NCBI RefSeq assembly: GCF_012927345.1
Contig: NZ_JABBGJ010000006.1
Coordinates: forward strand, 186,001 to 250,000
DNA from: Paraburkholderia polaris
GTDB taxonomy: Bacteria > Pseudomonadota > Gammaproteobacteria > Burkholderiales > Burkholderiaceae
DNA: 64,000 nucleotides
Direction of reading: 5' to 3'
Shown here piece by piece: positions 54,076 to 62,711 of this stretch. The notes below the pieces were generated by a model. The model did not search any database. It worked only from the letters and a program-made list of their open reading frames with translations, and was not told the origin of the DNA. The number at the start of each line of letters is the position of its first letter. The stretch's first letter is position 1. A program made the translations under genes and the position numbers.

Positions 54076-55386
54076 ATGGCGAATGTTTATCAGGGCAGTG
54101 CTGTGCTCGATACGAGCAGCACCGACAACAGCGAGCTCTATCGCAAGGTTACGATCCGTCTCATCACGTTCTTCTGTCTGTGTTATTTCGCGGCGTATCT
54201 CGACCGTATCAACATTGGTCTCGCGAAGCTCCAAATGCTTGACGCACTCAAGTTCAGCGATACCGTTTACGGCCTCGGCGCGGGTCTGTTCTTCGCCGGC
54301 TATATTCTCTTCGAGGTCCCGAGCAATCTGATTCTGCAGCGGGTCGGCGCGCGCTTGTGGATCGCACGCATCATGATTACCTGGGGTCTGCTGTCGGGCG
54401 CGACACTGTTCGTCACCACGCCGATGCAGTTCTATATTGTTCGCTTCCTGCTAGGCGTCGCCGAAGCCGGGTTTCTGCCGGGCGTGCTGCTCTATCTGAC
54501 ACAGTGGTATCCCGACGCGCGCCGCGCTCGCATCATTGCGCTGTTCATGGTCGGCTTGCCGCTGTCGAGCATGATCGGCAGCCCGATTTCCGGCTGGAAC
54601 ATGACGTACTTCAACGGCGCACACGGCCTGGGCGGCTGGCAATGGTTGTTCCTGCTCGAAGCGCTGCCGTCCATCGCCCTCGGCATTGCGATCTTCGCGT
54701 GGCTGCCGAATAACATCGAGTCCGCTCGCTGGCTCAACGCCGCTGAGAAAAAAACGCTGCGCGCGAATCTCGACGCGGAACCGTCCGGGAACAAGAGTCA
54801 TTCGCTGAGCGGCGCCTTCGTCAATTTCAAGGTTTGGGCACTGGGCCTCATCGATCTGTGCGTGCTGCTCGGGCTGTACGCGACGAGTTTCTGGCTGCCG
54901 TCGATCCTGCGCGATACCGGCGTTGCGGATGCGTATCACATCGGTTGGCTGATGGCGATTCCGAATGCGTTAGCCGTGCTGAGCACGCTCTACTGCGGCG
55001 CCAGTTCCGACCGGATGCGCGAACGCCGCTGGCATATCGTCGTGCCGTTTCTCGTGGCAGCCGTGGCGCTGGCGATCGCCGGCTCAGGCAGCCACAGCAC
55101 GGTTGCGACGGTCATTCTGTTCTCGCTGGTCAACGCAGGGGCTGCGGCCGCGATGCCTGTTGTGTGGTCGCTGCCTTCGACCTTCCTCAAAGGCCCTGCT
55201 GCCGCGGCGGGCATCGCTTTCGCCTGCTCGATCGCGAACCTCGGCGGCTTCGGCAGCACGTATTTCATCGGCTGGCTGCGCGATACGTTCCATTCGCAAA
55301 GTGCCGGTCTGTTCGGCTTTGCAGCCTGCATGATCGTCGGCTGCGCGCTTGCGCTGAGTTATTCCGCCAAGCTCGTGAATCGCTGA
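54076..55386 (+). CDS. nicT: MFS transporter for nicotinate or 6-hydroxynicotinate
   Basis: A 436-aa ACS-type MFS carrier with 12 helices. Family markers are AAYLDRINIGLAK in helix 1 and FLPGVLLYLTQWYP. The start MANVYQGSAV follows GGGAG. It matches NicT in family, length and position at the edge of the nic cluster next to nicR. The probable substrate is nicotinate or a hydroxylated analogue, as symport with protons. Two operator-like semi-palindromes precede it. Followed by a hairpin that may terminate the transcript. Confidence 0.87.
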   Translation: MANVYQGSAVLDTSSTDNSELYRKVTIRLITFFCLCYFAAYLDRINIGLAKLQMLDALKFSDTVYGLGAGLFFAGYILFEVPSNLILQRVGARLWIARIMITWGLLSGATLFVTTPMQFYIVRFLLGVAEAGFLPGVLLYLTQWYPDARRARIIALFMVGLPLSSMIGSPISGWNMTYFNGAHGLGGWQWLFLLEALPSIALGIAIFAWLPNNIESARWLNAAEKKTLRANLDAEPSGNKSHSLSGAFVNFKVWALGLIDLCVLLGLYATSFWLPSILRDTGVADAYHIGWLMAIPNALAVLSTLYCGASSDRMRERRWHIVVPFLVAAVALAIAGSGSHSTVATVILFSLVNAGAAAAMPVVWSLPSTFLKGPAAAAGIAFACSIANLGGFGSTYFIGWLRDTFHSQSAGLFGFAACMIVGCALALSYSAKLVNR

Positions 55387-55396
55387 TCGGTTCTTT

Positions 55397-55428
55397 GCGA
55401 TGCACCGCGTCTCGCCCCGGTGCATTGC
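55397..55428 (+). terminator. Hairpin downstream of nicT
   Basis: GCGATGCACCG and CGGTGCATTGC pair over 11 bases with one G-T, around a 10-base loop, starting 11 bases after the nicT stop. There is no U-run, so this may be a Rho-aided end or a processing hairpin. Confidence 0.4.
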
Positions 55429-55447
55429 GAGCCATGCGGGAGTGCTC

Positions 55448-55499
55448 GCGGCGGGTGCTTGCGGCGGGTGCTTGCGGCGGGTGCTTGCGGCGGGTGCCA
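55448..55499. repeat. 13-bp tandem repeat, four copies
   Basis: The unit GCGGCGGGTGCTT is present three times exactly and a fourth time ending in CCA. It lies in non-coding DNA just after nicT and is a candidate variable-number repeat. Confidence 0.8.
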
Positions 55500-55771
55500 G
55501 TGCCGAGATTATCTTTCCACCCCGTGGGAGAAGTTCTGGCGGCTCGCCATCGTCGTCGCCGGTGGCAGGTCATTCGAGGCCGCGCGATCGCGTTTTAGCC
55601 TGACATCTTTGGACCGGTCCTGCCCGGATGAGCCCTTTTTCATGTCCTGTTCCGTCAAGAACGTGACCTCATCCGCCGCGTGCGTCCACCGCCTCCTTCG
55701 AACGACTACACTCAGCTTCGGTCTTTCGAGGGGCGCTTCTCTCAAGCGAACCCCACCCCTCGATCTTTTAG

Positions 55772-55803
55772 CCTGCCGCTCCCTCGGGCGGCAGGTTCTT
55801 TTT
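55772..55803 (+). terminator. Rho-independent terminator
   Basis: CCTGCCGC (55772-55779) and GCGGCAGG (55788-55795) form a perfect 8-bp stem with an 8-base loop, followed by TTCTTTTT. It is a clear plus-strand intrinsic terminator with no annotated gene directly upstream, so it may end a small unrecognised transcript or a long nicT message. Confidence 0.75.
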
Positions 55804-55885
55804 CGTGGACCTCTTCAATTCCACGGCCACGGACGAAAGACGATCAGTTCCAGCTGGAAAATCACGTGACGCTGTCGAGGAAAGC

Positions 55886-56083
55886 ATGCAGCTACCGAAC
55901 GTAGATAATTTCATCAAGGACTGGCAGCACGGTGTCACGTACAACATCTGCGCCTATCGCAAACTTTCAGCCCAAGAGATGACGCGCGCAATGCAAGTCT
56001 TCATTCAGCAACAGGGTGAACGGCAACCGAAACCAGGAACAGTCGTCAAGATCTTTTCCCTGGTTGGTCTTGGCGACCAGTAG
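55886..56083 (+). CDS. Small hypothetical protein
   Basis: A 65-aa open frame starting MQLPNVDNFIKDW, with a good GAGGAAA ribosome site four bases before the ATG, and ending SLVGLGDQ. It contains no signal peptide or membrane segment and has Gln-rich, charged composition (QQQGERQPKPG). It lies 83 bases after an intrinsic terminator and has no partner gene. I do not recognise a family. The ribosome site and plausible residue composition are the only support. Confidence 0.45.
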   Translation: MQLPNVDNFIKDWQHGVTYNICAYRKLSAQEMTRAMQVFIQQQGERQPKPGTVVKIFSLVGLGDQ

Positions 56084-56210
56084 CCCTGGTGAAGCTTCAG
56101 CCACCAATCGATGAATGTCGGCCACGTCCGCTATCGCGCGCCTAACAGCACGCTGCGCAATGGCTTCGAAGGATGTTGCATGGCAAGCTGCACCGTGCCT
56201 ACGACGCCGT

Positions 56211-56396
56211 CTAATCGAACGCTGACAGCAAATCGACGATGTTCGTGTTAGGCAATCGCTTGGCAAGCATGTCCCAGAAGATCACATCGTGCATTGCGCT
56301 GGCATCTTCGGCCGTCTTCCACTCGCGCGCACCGACGATGGAATCGGCCGTTTCGCGAGCTGCGGAGACAATTGTCTGAATGTCTTGTTTGTGCAT
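56211..56396 (-). CDS. Small hypothetical protein
   Basis: A 61-aa open frame starting MHKQDIQTIVSAARETAD and ending DLLSAFD. It is predicted helical and acidic, without a signal peptide. No clear ribosome site precedes the ATG. It is convergent with the small frame at 55886-56083. I do not recognise a family; protein-like composition is the only argument, so it may be spurious. Confidence 0.35.
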   Translation of the reverse strand: MHKQDIQTIVSAARETADSIVGAREWKTAEDASAMHDVIFWDMLAKRLPNTNIVDLLSAFD

Positions 56397-57533
56397 GAAC
56401 CCGTTAACGGTCGCGCGCGAAGCTTATTTAGCCTTAAGCGCAATCGTTTGCTAAAAATTTTTATCCACCTCGGCCCCGCCTACAACAATGCCTGTGCAGT
56501 GGACCAGCTGAACATAGCGCTTCACATGATACAAGCGTGCCCCGTACGCAAGGAGGCAGGAAACTCCCTCCTTGAAAATCCGGGAAAATCGTATATGAAC
56601 ACCTGCTGACAGGAGCAGACCGCGCACGCCCCAAACGCCACCATTCGGCGGCTGGCACAGCGTCAGAGCACTGATTAATCCGAAAGGCGATCGACACGTT
56701 TGAAGCCTGCGGCCCGAACGACGCCAGGCCGCCAAATCGTGATCGCCGGATTCCGCTGTAACGGAAAAAGTCGAGTCGGTTCGCAGTGTCACATTGGATT
56801 CATGTGCAGACGGCTGCATCCCATGACGTATCTCGTTGCAGTGTCCTCGAAACATAGACATGCCCGCCGGACTACGGCCCGGTCGGGTAACGATACGTGT
56901 GGACACTCACCTGCGAGCGCATATCTCGAGCGGCCAAGGGGCTAATTTTACCGCTTCCAGATTGCCGCACCACTTTGCGGCGGTTATCGGAAAACTTCTG
57001 TCCGAGATGAGCAAGCCGTTAGACGTTGTGTTACCAATGACCTGAGCCACCCGCGGTCCCGGAGTCGGTGGTTAGCCTTTGGGGTAGCGGGCGACTCGCC
57101 CGTTGCGCGTTGCGCGTTGCGCGTTGCGCGATGCGCGATGCGCGATGCGCGATGCGCGATGCGTCAGATTAGCTCAGCACAATTCCCAAATGCATTCATT
57201 ACAAGATATTTCCCTTGCATTTTTTCGATTCACCAATATTGGGCAACAATTAATCAGATCCGCATATAAACAAATAAATGTTTCGCTATACATTCCGTCT
57301 CAGTTTTGGCGCGATTTGCATTTCCAAATCTTATCTCTGTTCGAGGGGTAAAATCAGGCGCCCAGCACGGCCGTTCGCAAACTCAGCACTCGGTGTCTTC
57401 AACAGCCAATGTGTTGGCTAATTCGGCCATGTAATACTGACAACAGAATCAAATCTATAGCATGCTCCAATAAGAAAAAAACCAGAGTCTTGGGGAGAAG
57501 ACTTTGCAGACCACACATTCCGGGGAAAAATAA
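56397..57533. other. Long gene-poor gap before the AraC-type regulator
   Basis: About 1.1 kb with no frame I can support. It contains the heptamer array at 57101-57163 and, from 57165 to 57350, a clearly AT-rich stretch unlike the rest of the window that could be a regulatory region or acquired DNA. The part 56600-57050 has decayed-looking short frames. Confidence 0.4.
57101..57163. repeat. 7-bp tandem repeat, nine copies in two variants
   Basis: Four copies of CGTTGCG (57101-57128) are followed by five of CGATGCG (57129-57163) with no interruption. The switch of one base between blocks suggests two rounds of expansion by slippage. It is non-coding. Confidence 0.9.
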
Positions 57534-58517
57534 ATGGACTTGGTAGATACTCTGCCGCGTAGCTCGCGGCAAAGTGCCGTGCCGATGCAAACGAACGCTT
57601 TGACTCGCGTCGACATCGCGCTGTTCAATGGATTCGCATTGCCTACAGTCGCAGCAATCATCGAGATCTTCCAGAAGGCAAACTCGCTCGTCGCCGCGCA
57701 ACGATCGGGCCGTACACGCTACGACGTCTCGCTGCTTTCCGCCGCGGGTGGGCGCATCGCCAGTTCGTCATCGGTATTTGTCTGGACCGACGACGTCCAG
57801 TCGCACCGAGGCACGAACGAGACGCACCTGTTGTTCATTGCCGGCGGGGCGGGCGTACAGCAGGCATGCCGCGACGAGCGGTTGAGCAGCTGGCTGCGCC
57901 GCCGGCATCCATTCAGCGAGATCGTGCATCCGATTGCGGAAGGCCAGTTGCTGCTGCAAACAGCCGGGCTGCCTAGTCGCTACTGCTCGCTTCTCTACGG
58001 AGATAACGACGCGCACGGCCTGTATCCGGCGCGGTCGCTGACAGAAGCGCCGGGCGCCGTATCGACGGCGCTGCGCATCGTCGAAGAGGATCTCGGGGCC
58101 GATCTGGCCCAGCAGGTTGCCGAGTCGATCGCGCCGCAACCCAAGACGCCTTTCAGCTCGTCGGTCACGCTTGGCGCGACGCCCCAGATCAGCGAGAAGA
58201 TCCTGGCGTCGGCACGCTGGCTGGAAGCGAACGTCGATCGTCCCATCTCAATCGACGATGCGGCGCAGGTCGCGGCGATGAGCGAGCGCAACTTCCTGCG
58301 CCGTTTCAAGAGCGAGATCGGCATGACACCCTCCGATTATCTGCTGCGCGCACGATTGAACATGAGTTGCCGGATGCTCGTTGAATCGCGTCTGCCAGTC
58401 GACAAGATCGCACGTCGCTGCGGTATCGGCAGCGGCGGGCAGTTGTCGAAGCTGTTCAGGAAATATCTGTCGACGACGCCGACGGACTATCGGATGCGCA
58501 ACCAGGTGGCACCGTAG
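57534..58517 (+). CDS. GlxA/AraC-family transcriptional regulator
   Basis: A 327-aa regulator with an N-terminal DJ-1/PfpI-like domain (about 25-190; VDIALFNGFALPT, LLFIAGGAGVQ) and a C-terminal AraC double helix-turn-helix (about 225-325; FLRRFKSEIGMTPSDYLLRARL, here quoted as FLRRFKSEIG and PSDYLLRARL). GGGGAAAA precedes the ATG. It stands between an AT-rich gap and a putative membrane protein and may control the polysaccharide genes to its right. GlxA-type regulators respond to varied small molecules; the effector is unknown. Confidence 0.88.
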   Translation: MDLVDTLPRSSRQSAVPMQTNALTRVDIALFNGFALPTVAAIIEIFQKANSLVAAQRSGRTRYDVSLLSAAGGRIASSSSVFVWTDDVQSHRGTNETHLLFIAGGAGVQQACRDERLSSWLRRRHPFSEIVHPIAEGQLLLQTAGLPSRYCSLLYGDNDAHGLYPARSLTEAPGAVSTALRIVEEDLGADLAQQVAESIAPQPKTPFSSSVTLGATPQISEKILASARWLEANVDRPISIDDAAQVAAMSERNFLRRFKSEIGMTPSDYLLRARLNMSCRMLVESRLPVDKIARRCGIGSGGQLSKLFRKYLSTTPTDYRMRNQVAP

Positions 58518-58955
58518 AAGGGCCGGGTACAGGTGCTGGATCAACGGCACGAGCTCGATCCGGGGAGCACGGTCGCCATGCCTGGTAGCGACAGCGAACA
58601 GGGGGCGCCAGAGGTGTTCAACATTGATGCGGGTGGGGCAGGCCCTACCCAAGCGAGCGCCCAGATTGCCCTCACCAATTACTACCCACGACAGTCTCCC
58701 AAGACGAATGAGTCCCTTCGCGGCCCCGTTGCCCGCCAGTGCAGACGCGGCCAACACGACCGCGGATTTTAGAGAAGAAGGGACGCGCATAGATAGCGCC
58801 CGCCCGTTTTATGGAACGCAGGCTTAACCATATCGGCCAACATTGTGGTTCATTCGGCCGCGCTTTCATTGCGTGGGTACGGTTTCGGTAACATCAAAGC
58901 AGGTCAACTCGTTCCTCAATTCCGAAGAACGATTGTCCTAGGCGGCCGGCATCCG
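58518..58955. other. Gap between the regulator and the membrane protein gene
   Basis: 438 bases with no gene I can support. A minus-strand frame across 58248-58790 overlaps the regulator extensively and is a shadow. No strong hairpin was seen. Confidence 0.4.
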
Positions 58956-59339
58956 ATGGCAACGTTCGAATGGGCGGCTATCAATTCCAAATGGCTCAGT
59001 TGGGTTAACGTACCGGGTGAACAGGAAGTTATGGACGAGTTTATTCCAGAGTATCTGCTCCGCGAACAGGCGGCGGTGGGTGCGCTCGTGTTATTCGGCG
59101 TTCTGCGCATTGTCGCCGCTGCTGTCGCCTTCGAGAAAGGCTGGCGCATGTCGATCATGCAAGCTTATTGCATTGCGATTGCGGTGCTCTACTGCCTACC
59201 CCAGCTATTCGATCTGTTCACACATCTGTATGGAATGCGGGCCGCTGCTGCGGCCGCGGAGCTCGAGGGTAAGGCAGCGGGCTCTGCGATTGCACTCTTT
59301 TTCGCGCCCATTCTGAGTCACAAGCTCGGCTACGAATAG
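58956..59339 (+). CDS. Hypothetical membrane protein
   Basis: A 127-aa protein starting MATFEWAAINSKW, with two hydrophobic helices visible (ALVLFGVLRIVAAAVAF and AYCIAIAVLYCLPQLFDLF) and a third weaker one (GSAIALFFAPILS). AGGCGG lies about 13 bases upstream; an ATG at 59031 preceded by AGGA is an alternative start that keeps all helices. No known family recognised. It follows the GlxA-type regulator in the same orientation and is convergent with the lipoprotein gene. Confidence 0.5.
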   Translation: MATFEWAAINSKWLSWVNVPGEQEVMDEFIPEYLLREQAAVGALVLFGVLRIVAAAVAFEKGWRMSIMQAYCIAIAVLYCLPQLFDLFTHLYGMRAAAAAAELEGKAAGSAIALFFAPILSHKLGYE

Positions 59340-59501
59340 TTGCCCTTCACGTCTCAAGCCGTTGTCGTTCCGTTCATGGATCCTCGCGGCTGAATCGTAA
59401 AGACCATCGTTATCCAATCCAGACCATCGCGACGCGAAGCCTCAAATACCTTCAAACTTATTTGAGCGATTTCGTATTGGACAAAGATTCCTTGGTAAGC
59501 A

Positions 59502-59534
59502 ACCGGTCCAGCCCCGTTGGGGAACTGGACCGGT
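59502..59534 (-). terminator. Strong hairpin between convergent genes
   Basis: ACCGGTCCAG (59502-59511) and CTGGACCGGT (59525-59534) are perfect inverted repeats; inside, CCCC and GGGG extend the stem around a GTT loop with a two-base bulge. It lies past the stop of the lipoprotein gene. There is no U-run on either side, so mechanism is uncertain. Confidence 0.55.
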
Positions 59535-59572
59535 CCAGCGGCTCGATTTCCTGCTTCCGCACCACGTGAAAG

Positions 59573-60313
59573 CTATTTCGTTGTGGTTCCCGTGCCGCCG
59601 GTACCACCCGTTCCACCGGTTGCTCCACCGCCGTTGCCCCCGCCGGAGATCGGCGCTGCCGCCCCCGCCGTTGTCGCAGCGGCTGTCAAGGCCGCCGTCG
59701 GCTGACCATTCGCGGTAATCGCGCCGGCAGTCAGCAATGTGTCCAGATCAGCATCCGCGCCGGGCTGCCCTGGCGTGAACGAAACCGTCAAGAACGAAGA
59801 AGACGAGAGCGTTATCCCGTACTGGGTCTTGATCAGCTGGGCGACGGCCGCCTGCGCGTTAGCGATTACCGTGCTGTTGGACAGCGCGCTCTGAAACGCT
59901 GTGTTGCTCGAGATTCCCGACAGCAGTCCGCTAACGGTGGTTCCAAGCTGCCCGGCCAGATAGCTCAAAAGCAATTCGGTCAAGGGCGTCACGTTGTAAG
60001 TGCCCGCGCCGGCCGCAAACGAATGGAGCGCGATGGTACCGCTCGATGCAGTGATCGCGCACGGTCCGTCAAACTTGAAGGTTGCCGAATACGCACCGCT
60101 TGCATTCGCCGTCGCACTGCCCGCACCGTTCTTGCACGTCAGCACAATGCTTGCGTTTGCCATTGCCGCACCCACTGCGGCTGTGCCGCTCACCGTCGCG
60201 CCCTGCGAACTACCGCTATCGTTTCCGCCACCGCATGCAACCAGCGCACTGGTCGCAACCACTATCGATCCGAACTGCAGCGTGCGCAGCGTGGCGCCGT
60301 TTAGAAGCTTCAT
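59573..60313 (-). CDS. Putative lipoprotein with Gly/Thr-rich tail
   Basis: A 246-aa exported protein. The N-terminal signal ends in the lipobox SALVAC with the acylated Cys27, followed by a flexible GGGNDSGSSQG linker. Residues about 40-90 look like a carboxypeptidase-regulatory-like beta domain (VSGTAAVGAAMANASIVL); residues about 105-205 are helical. The C terminus is GGNGGGATGGTGGTGG plus TGTTTK. It lies 19 bases downstream of the YjbH-like gene and is probably cotranscribed with it, suggesting a role at the outer membrane in polysaccharide assembly. No enzymatic motif is seen. Confidence 0.72.
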   Translation of the reverse strand: MKLLNGATLRTLQFGSIVVATSALVACGGGNDSGSSQGATVSGTAAVGAAMANASIVLTCKNGAGSATANASGAYSATFKFDGPCAITASSGTIALHSFAAGAGTYNVTPLTELLLSYLAGQLGTTVSGLLSGISSNTAFQSALSNSTVIANAQAAVAQLIKTQYGITLSSSSFLTVSFTPGQPGADADLDTLLTAGAITANGQPTAALTAAATTAGAAAPISGGGNGGGATGGTGGTGGTGTTTK

Positions 60314-60332
60314 CGCCTATCTCCAAAGAAAG

Positions 60333-62711
60333 TCATTCACAATTGACCGGCACCAGCGCCCGTCCGTCGCTTACACCCTGCAAACCGCTTCCGCAGACGC
60401 CATGTGAAAGCGCCGCGCCCGTCGATACAGCCGGCACACTGACTTGCGGCTTCGGCTTCGTTGCGTCACTACCCGGGCGCCCGTAACGCAGATACGCATC
60501 ACGCATCCGGTAAAGCTGGGTCGAGAAGTACTCGCCGCTAAAGCGGCCCTGATTCAGCAGGTACTGCTGCGTGCTATACGGGAAGGTCATGCTCTCCGCC
60601 GCATTGGTCGACAGGTAATTCGTCGATCCCACCCGCGTACGGAAATCGAGCCCGAACTGTTCCGAGCCGTACACCTGGCTGATCCCGGGCTTCATGCCCT
60701 GGCGCAATGTGAGCGGGAAGCTGACCGCGGCGCCCACAAACGTGCCCTGTCCGCTATGCTCGCCATGCACGCTCACCGAGACGTCGTCGAACCAGCGCGT
60801 CAGCGTCGCAACCGGTCCCTTGTCTCCTCCGACAAAGCGCGCCACGCCCGCTTCGATCCACAGGTTCCAGGACGGCTGCACCCAGCGGTAAGTCAGCTCG
60901 GCATTCTTCTCACTCGGCAATTCGTCGTGACCCGGCTCATGGTGCAGATAGGCGAGCCGCAAGCGGATCAGATCAGGGCGACCCGGCACGAACATCGTGG
61001 TTTCGTTCTGCACGCCGACATACGAGTAATCGAATTTGCCGATCGACGTCACGTTGAACACCTGCGGCATGATCCAGAAGCTTTGTGCCAATGCGACCGC
61101 ATTCAGGCCGCCGCGCAGGCGGTAATCGCTAAACACCCGGCCTGCGTCCATGTTCTTTGTGTTGTAGATCGGTGCGATATAACTCGCGTAGAACTCCGCG
61201 CCGCGCCACAGCGGCACGAAACCTTCAATGTTGGCGCCGAGCGAGATGTCGAAGTTGCCGTACTCGGTGCCGTACAGGTAACTGACGATCGGTTCGATCT
61301 GGATACGTGTCAGCCCATGCGTATGTTCGTTGCCATGCCATGCGATCGAGTCCGCGTCGTATGTCGGGCGCGTGCGCATCGTCATTGACGCACTTGCAGC
61401 CGTCGGCGCGCCACCCTCAACGAACTGCGCAAATGCATCACGATCGACAATGACTTCGCCTAACGGCTCATTGGCCTTCTTGATGACCACGTGAATCTTG
61501 TCGGTGCCGTGCGGCGCATTCACGCTCGCCACGCCAAGCACAATGCCGAGCGCATCAGCTTCGTTCTGGTTGTAGCGATGGTTCTCGTACTCGACCACCA
61601 GATCGCGACCGCTCATCCCGACACGCACCCGCTCGAGGCCGGCGGCAAAGAGTTGCGCGGCGATTTCGTCGAGCGCGGAGGTATCCAGCGCTTCCGGAAT
61701 GGCGGGAGACGGCGCGTCCGACGTTTTGGCCGCCGTCACGTCACTCAGCATCACAGACGCATACGACTGCAGCGGCGGCACATACGTAATCGGCGCTGCG
61801 GCCAGCGCGGTGTTATTACTGGTGGCAGCACGCGTGTCCACCGGTTGCAGGCTGGCGAGGCGGATCGGGCCGTCGTCGCCGGCATCCGCGGTCTGCGCTG
61901 CGGACACTTGCGGGCCTTCGCACAAGCCATCTGCGCAACGTGCACTGCTAAAGCGTTTGCCCAGCGGAATCTGAATGCCCACCGAGAACGACGTGCGCGG
62001 CGATACACCATCGGTCGAGCGGATCGAACGCATGAACGTGCCGACCACGTTCGCATCGGCTAGCCAGCCAATCCGCGGAGACTGATAACGCACACCCGCA
62101 TAAGGCGTCTTCGAATCGTCTTCTGCGAGTAGCGACAACCCCGTGTTCCACAGCGAAACCTGCGCGCCGCCGAACAGACCATCGAGGCGATCGCCCGAGC
62201 CGTAACCGGCCGTCAATGTCACCGGTCCGAACGCTTGCGACACCACGCCGTATTTCGAACGGAAGAAATGCGTCTGGCCGCCAATGTCGGTCACACCGAA
62301 TGCAATGCTCGGCTGATACTTGAAGAACTTCGGCACTTCAACTTTGACGTCAGCCATCAGGTGGCGAAACAGGAAGTGGTCGGCGTCGCTGAATGGTGCG
62401 TGGACATCAGCCGGATAATTGGCGAGTCCGCCGGACAACTCAACATAAGGCAGCAACCCAACCGCGCCCCAGTACATCTGCGCGCCCGTCGCCTGCTTTC
62501 CGTAGCGCGGGTCGATGTAGTTGTTGTACTGCGCCTCCACCGTCCCTTCGGGCAGTGCAAACGCATAGGGAATCACCAAACCACCCGCTTGACCGAGCGC
62601 GTTCAACGCCGGCTCTACCGCATGCACAGGAGTCGAAAACGCCAGAACGGCAGCTAACGCCAACGTCTTGCGGCCTCCTATCGGTTCCTGTCCAATCAAG
62701 TTTCCGCTCAT
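60333..62711 (-). CDS. YjbH-like exopolysaccharide outer-membrane protein
   Basis: A 792-aa exported protein with a signal peptide (LALAAVLAFSTPVHA, cut after about residue 31) and beta-rich YjbH (DUF940) repeats. Typical blocks are GGLVIPYAFALPEGTVEAQYN at the start, quoted here as GGLVIPYAFALPEG, then FGVTDIGGQTHFF and the C-terminal SEQFGLDFRTRVG. YjbEFGH proteins accompany group-4-like capsule or exopolysaccharide export and are presumed outer-membrane beta-barrels. Divergent from a glycosyltransferase gene at the right edge, and followed by a lipoprotein gene. Substrate polymer unknown. Confidence 0.85.
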   Translation of the reverse strand: MSGNLIGQEPIGGRKTLALAAVLAFSTPVHAVEPALNALGQAGGLVIPYAFALPEGTVEAQYNNYIDPRYGKQATGAQMYWGAVGLLPYVELSGGLANYPADVHAPFSDADHFLFRHLMADVKVEVPKFFKYQPSIAFGVTDIGGQTHFFRSKYGVVSQAFGPVTLTAGYGSGDRLDGLFGGAQVSLWNTGLSLLAEDDSKTPYAGVRYQSPRIGWLADANVVGTFMRSIRSTDGVSPRTSFSVGIQIPLGKRFSSARCADGLCEGPQVSAAQTADAGDDGPIRLASLQPVDTRAATSNNTALAAAPITYVPPLQSYASVMLSDVTAAKTSDAPSPAIPEALDTSALDEIAAQLFAAGLERVRVGMSGRDLVVEYENHRYNQNEADALGIVLGVASVNAPHGTDKIHVVIKKANEPLGEVIVDRDAFAQFVEGGAPTAASASMTMRTRPTYDADSIAWHGNEHTHGLTRIQIEPIVSYLYGTEYGNFDISLGANIEGFVPLWRGAEFYASYIAPIYNTKNMDAGRVFSDYRLRGGLNAVALAQSFWIMPQVFNVTSIGKFDYSYVGVQNETTMFVPGRPDLIRLRLAYLHHEPGHDELPSEKNAELTYRWVQPSWNLWIEAGVARFVGGDKGPVATLTRWFDDVSVSVHGEHSGQGTFVGAAVSFPLTLRQGMKPGISQVYGSEQFGLDFRTRVGSTNYLSTNAAESMTFPYSTQQYLLNQGRFSGEYFSTQLYRMRDAYLRYGRPGSDATKPKPQVSVPAVSTGAALSHGVCGSGLQGVSDGRALVPVNCE

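Larger units (their letters stand above)
55387..55885. other. Gene-free gap after nicT
   Basis: No convincing gene in 499 bases. The stretch holds the nicT hairpin, a 13-bp tandem repeat (55448-55499) and an intrinsic terminator (55772-55803), so it is mostly a transcript boundary. Confidence 0.5.

Noticed and set aside
56451..56906. 151-aa minus-strand frame, considered as a transposase remnant
   Set aside because: No catalytic motif, terminal repeats or target duplication could be seen, so an insertion-sequence call is not supported.
57101..57163. Possible CRISPR-like repeat
   Set aside because: Units are only 7 bp and directly contiguous with no spacers; this is a simple tandem repeat.
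58248..58790. 180-aa minus-strand frame
   Set aside because: Half overlaps the AraC DNA-binding domain on the other strand; composition is that of a shadow.
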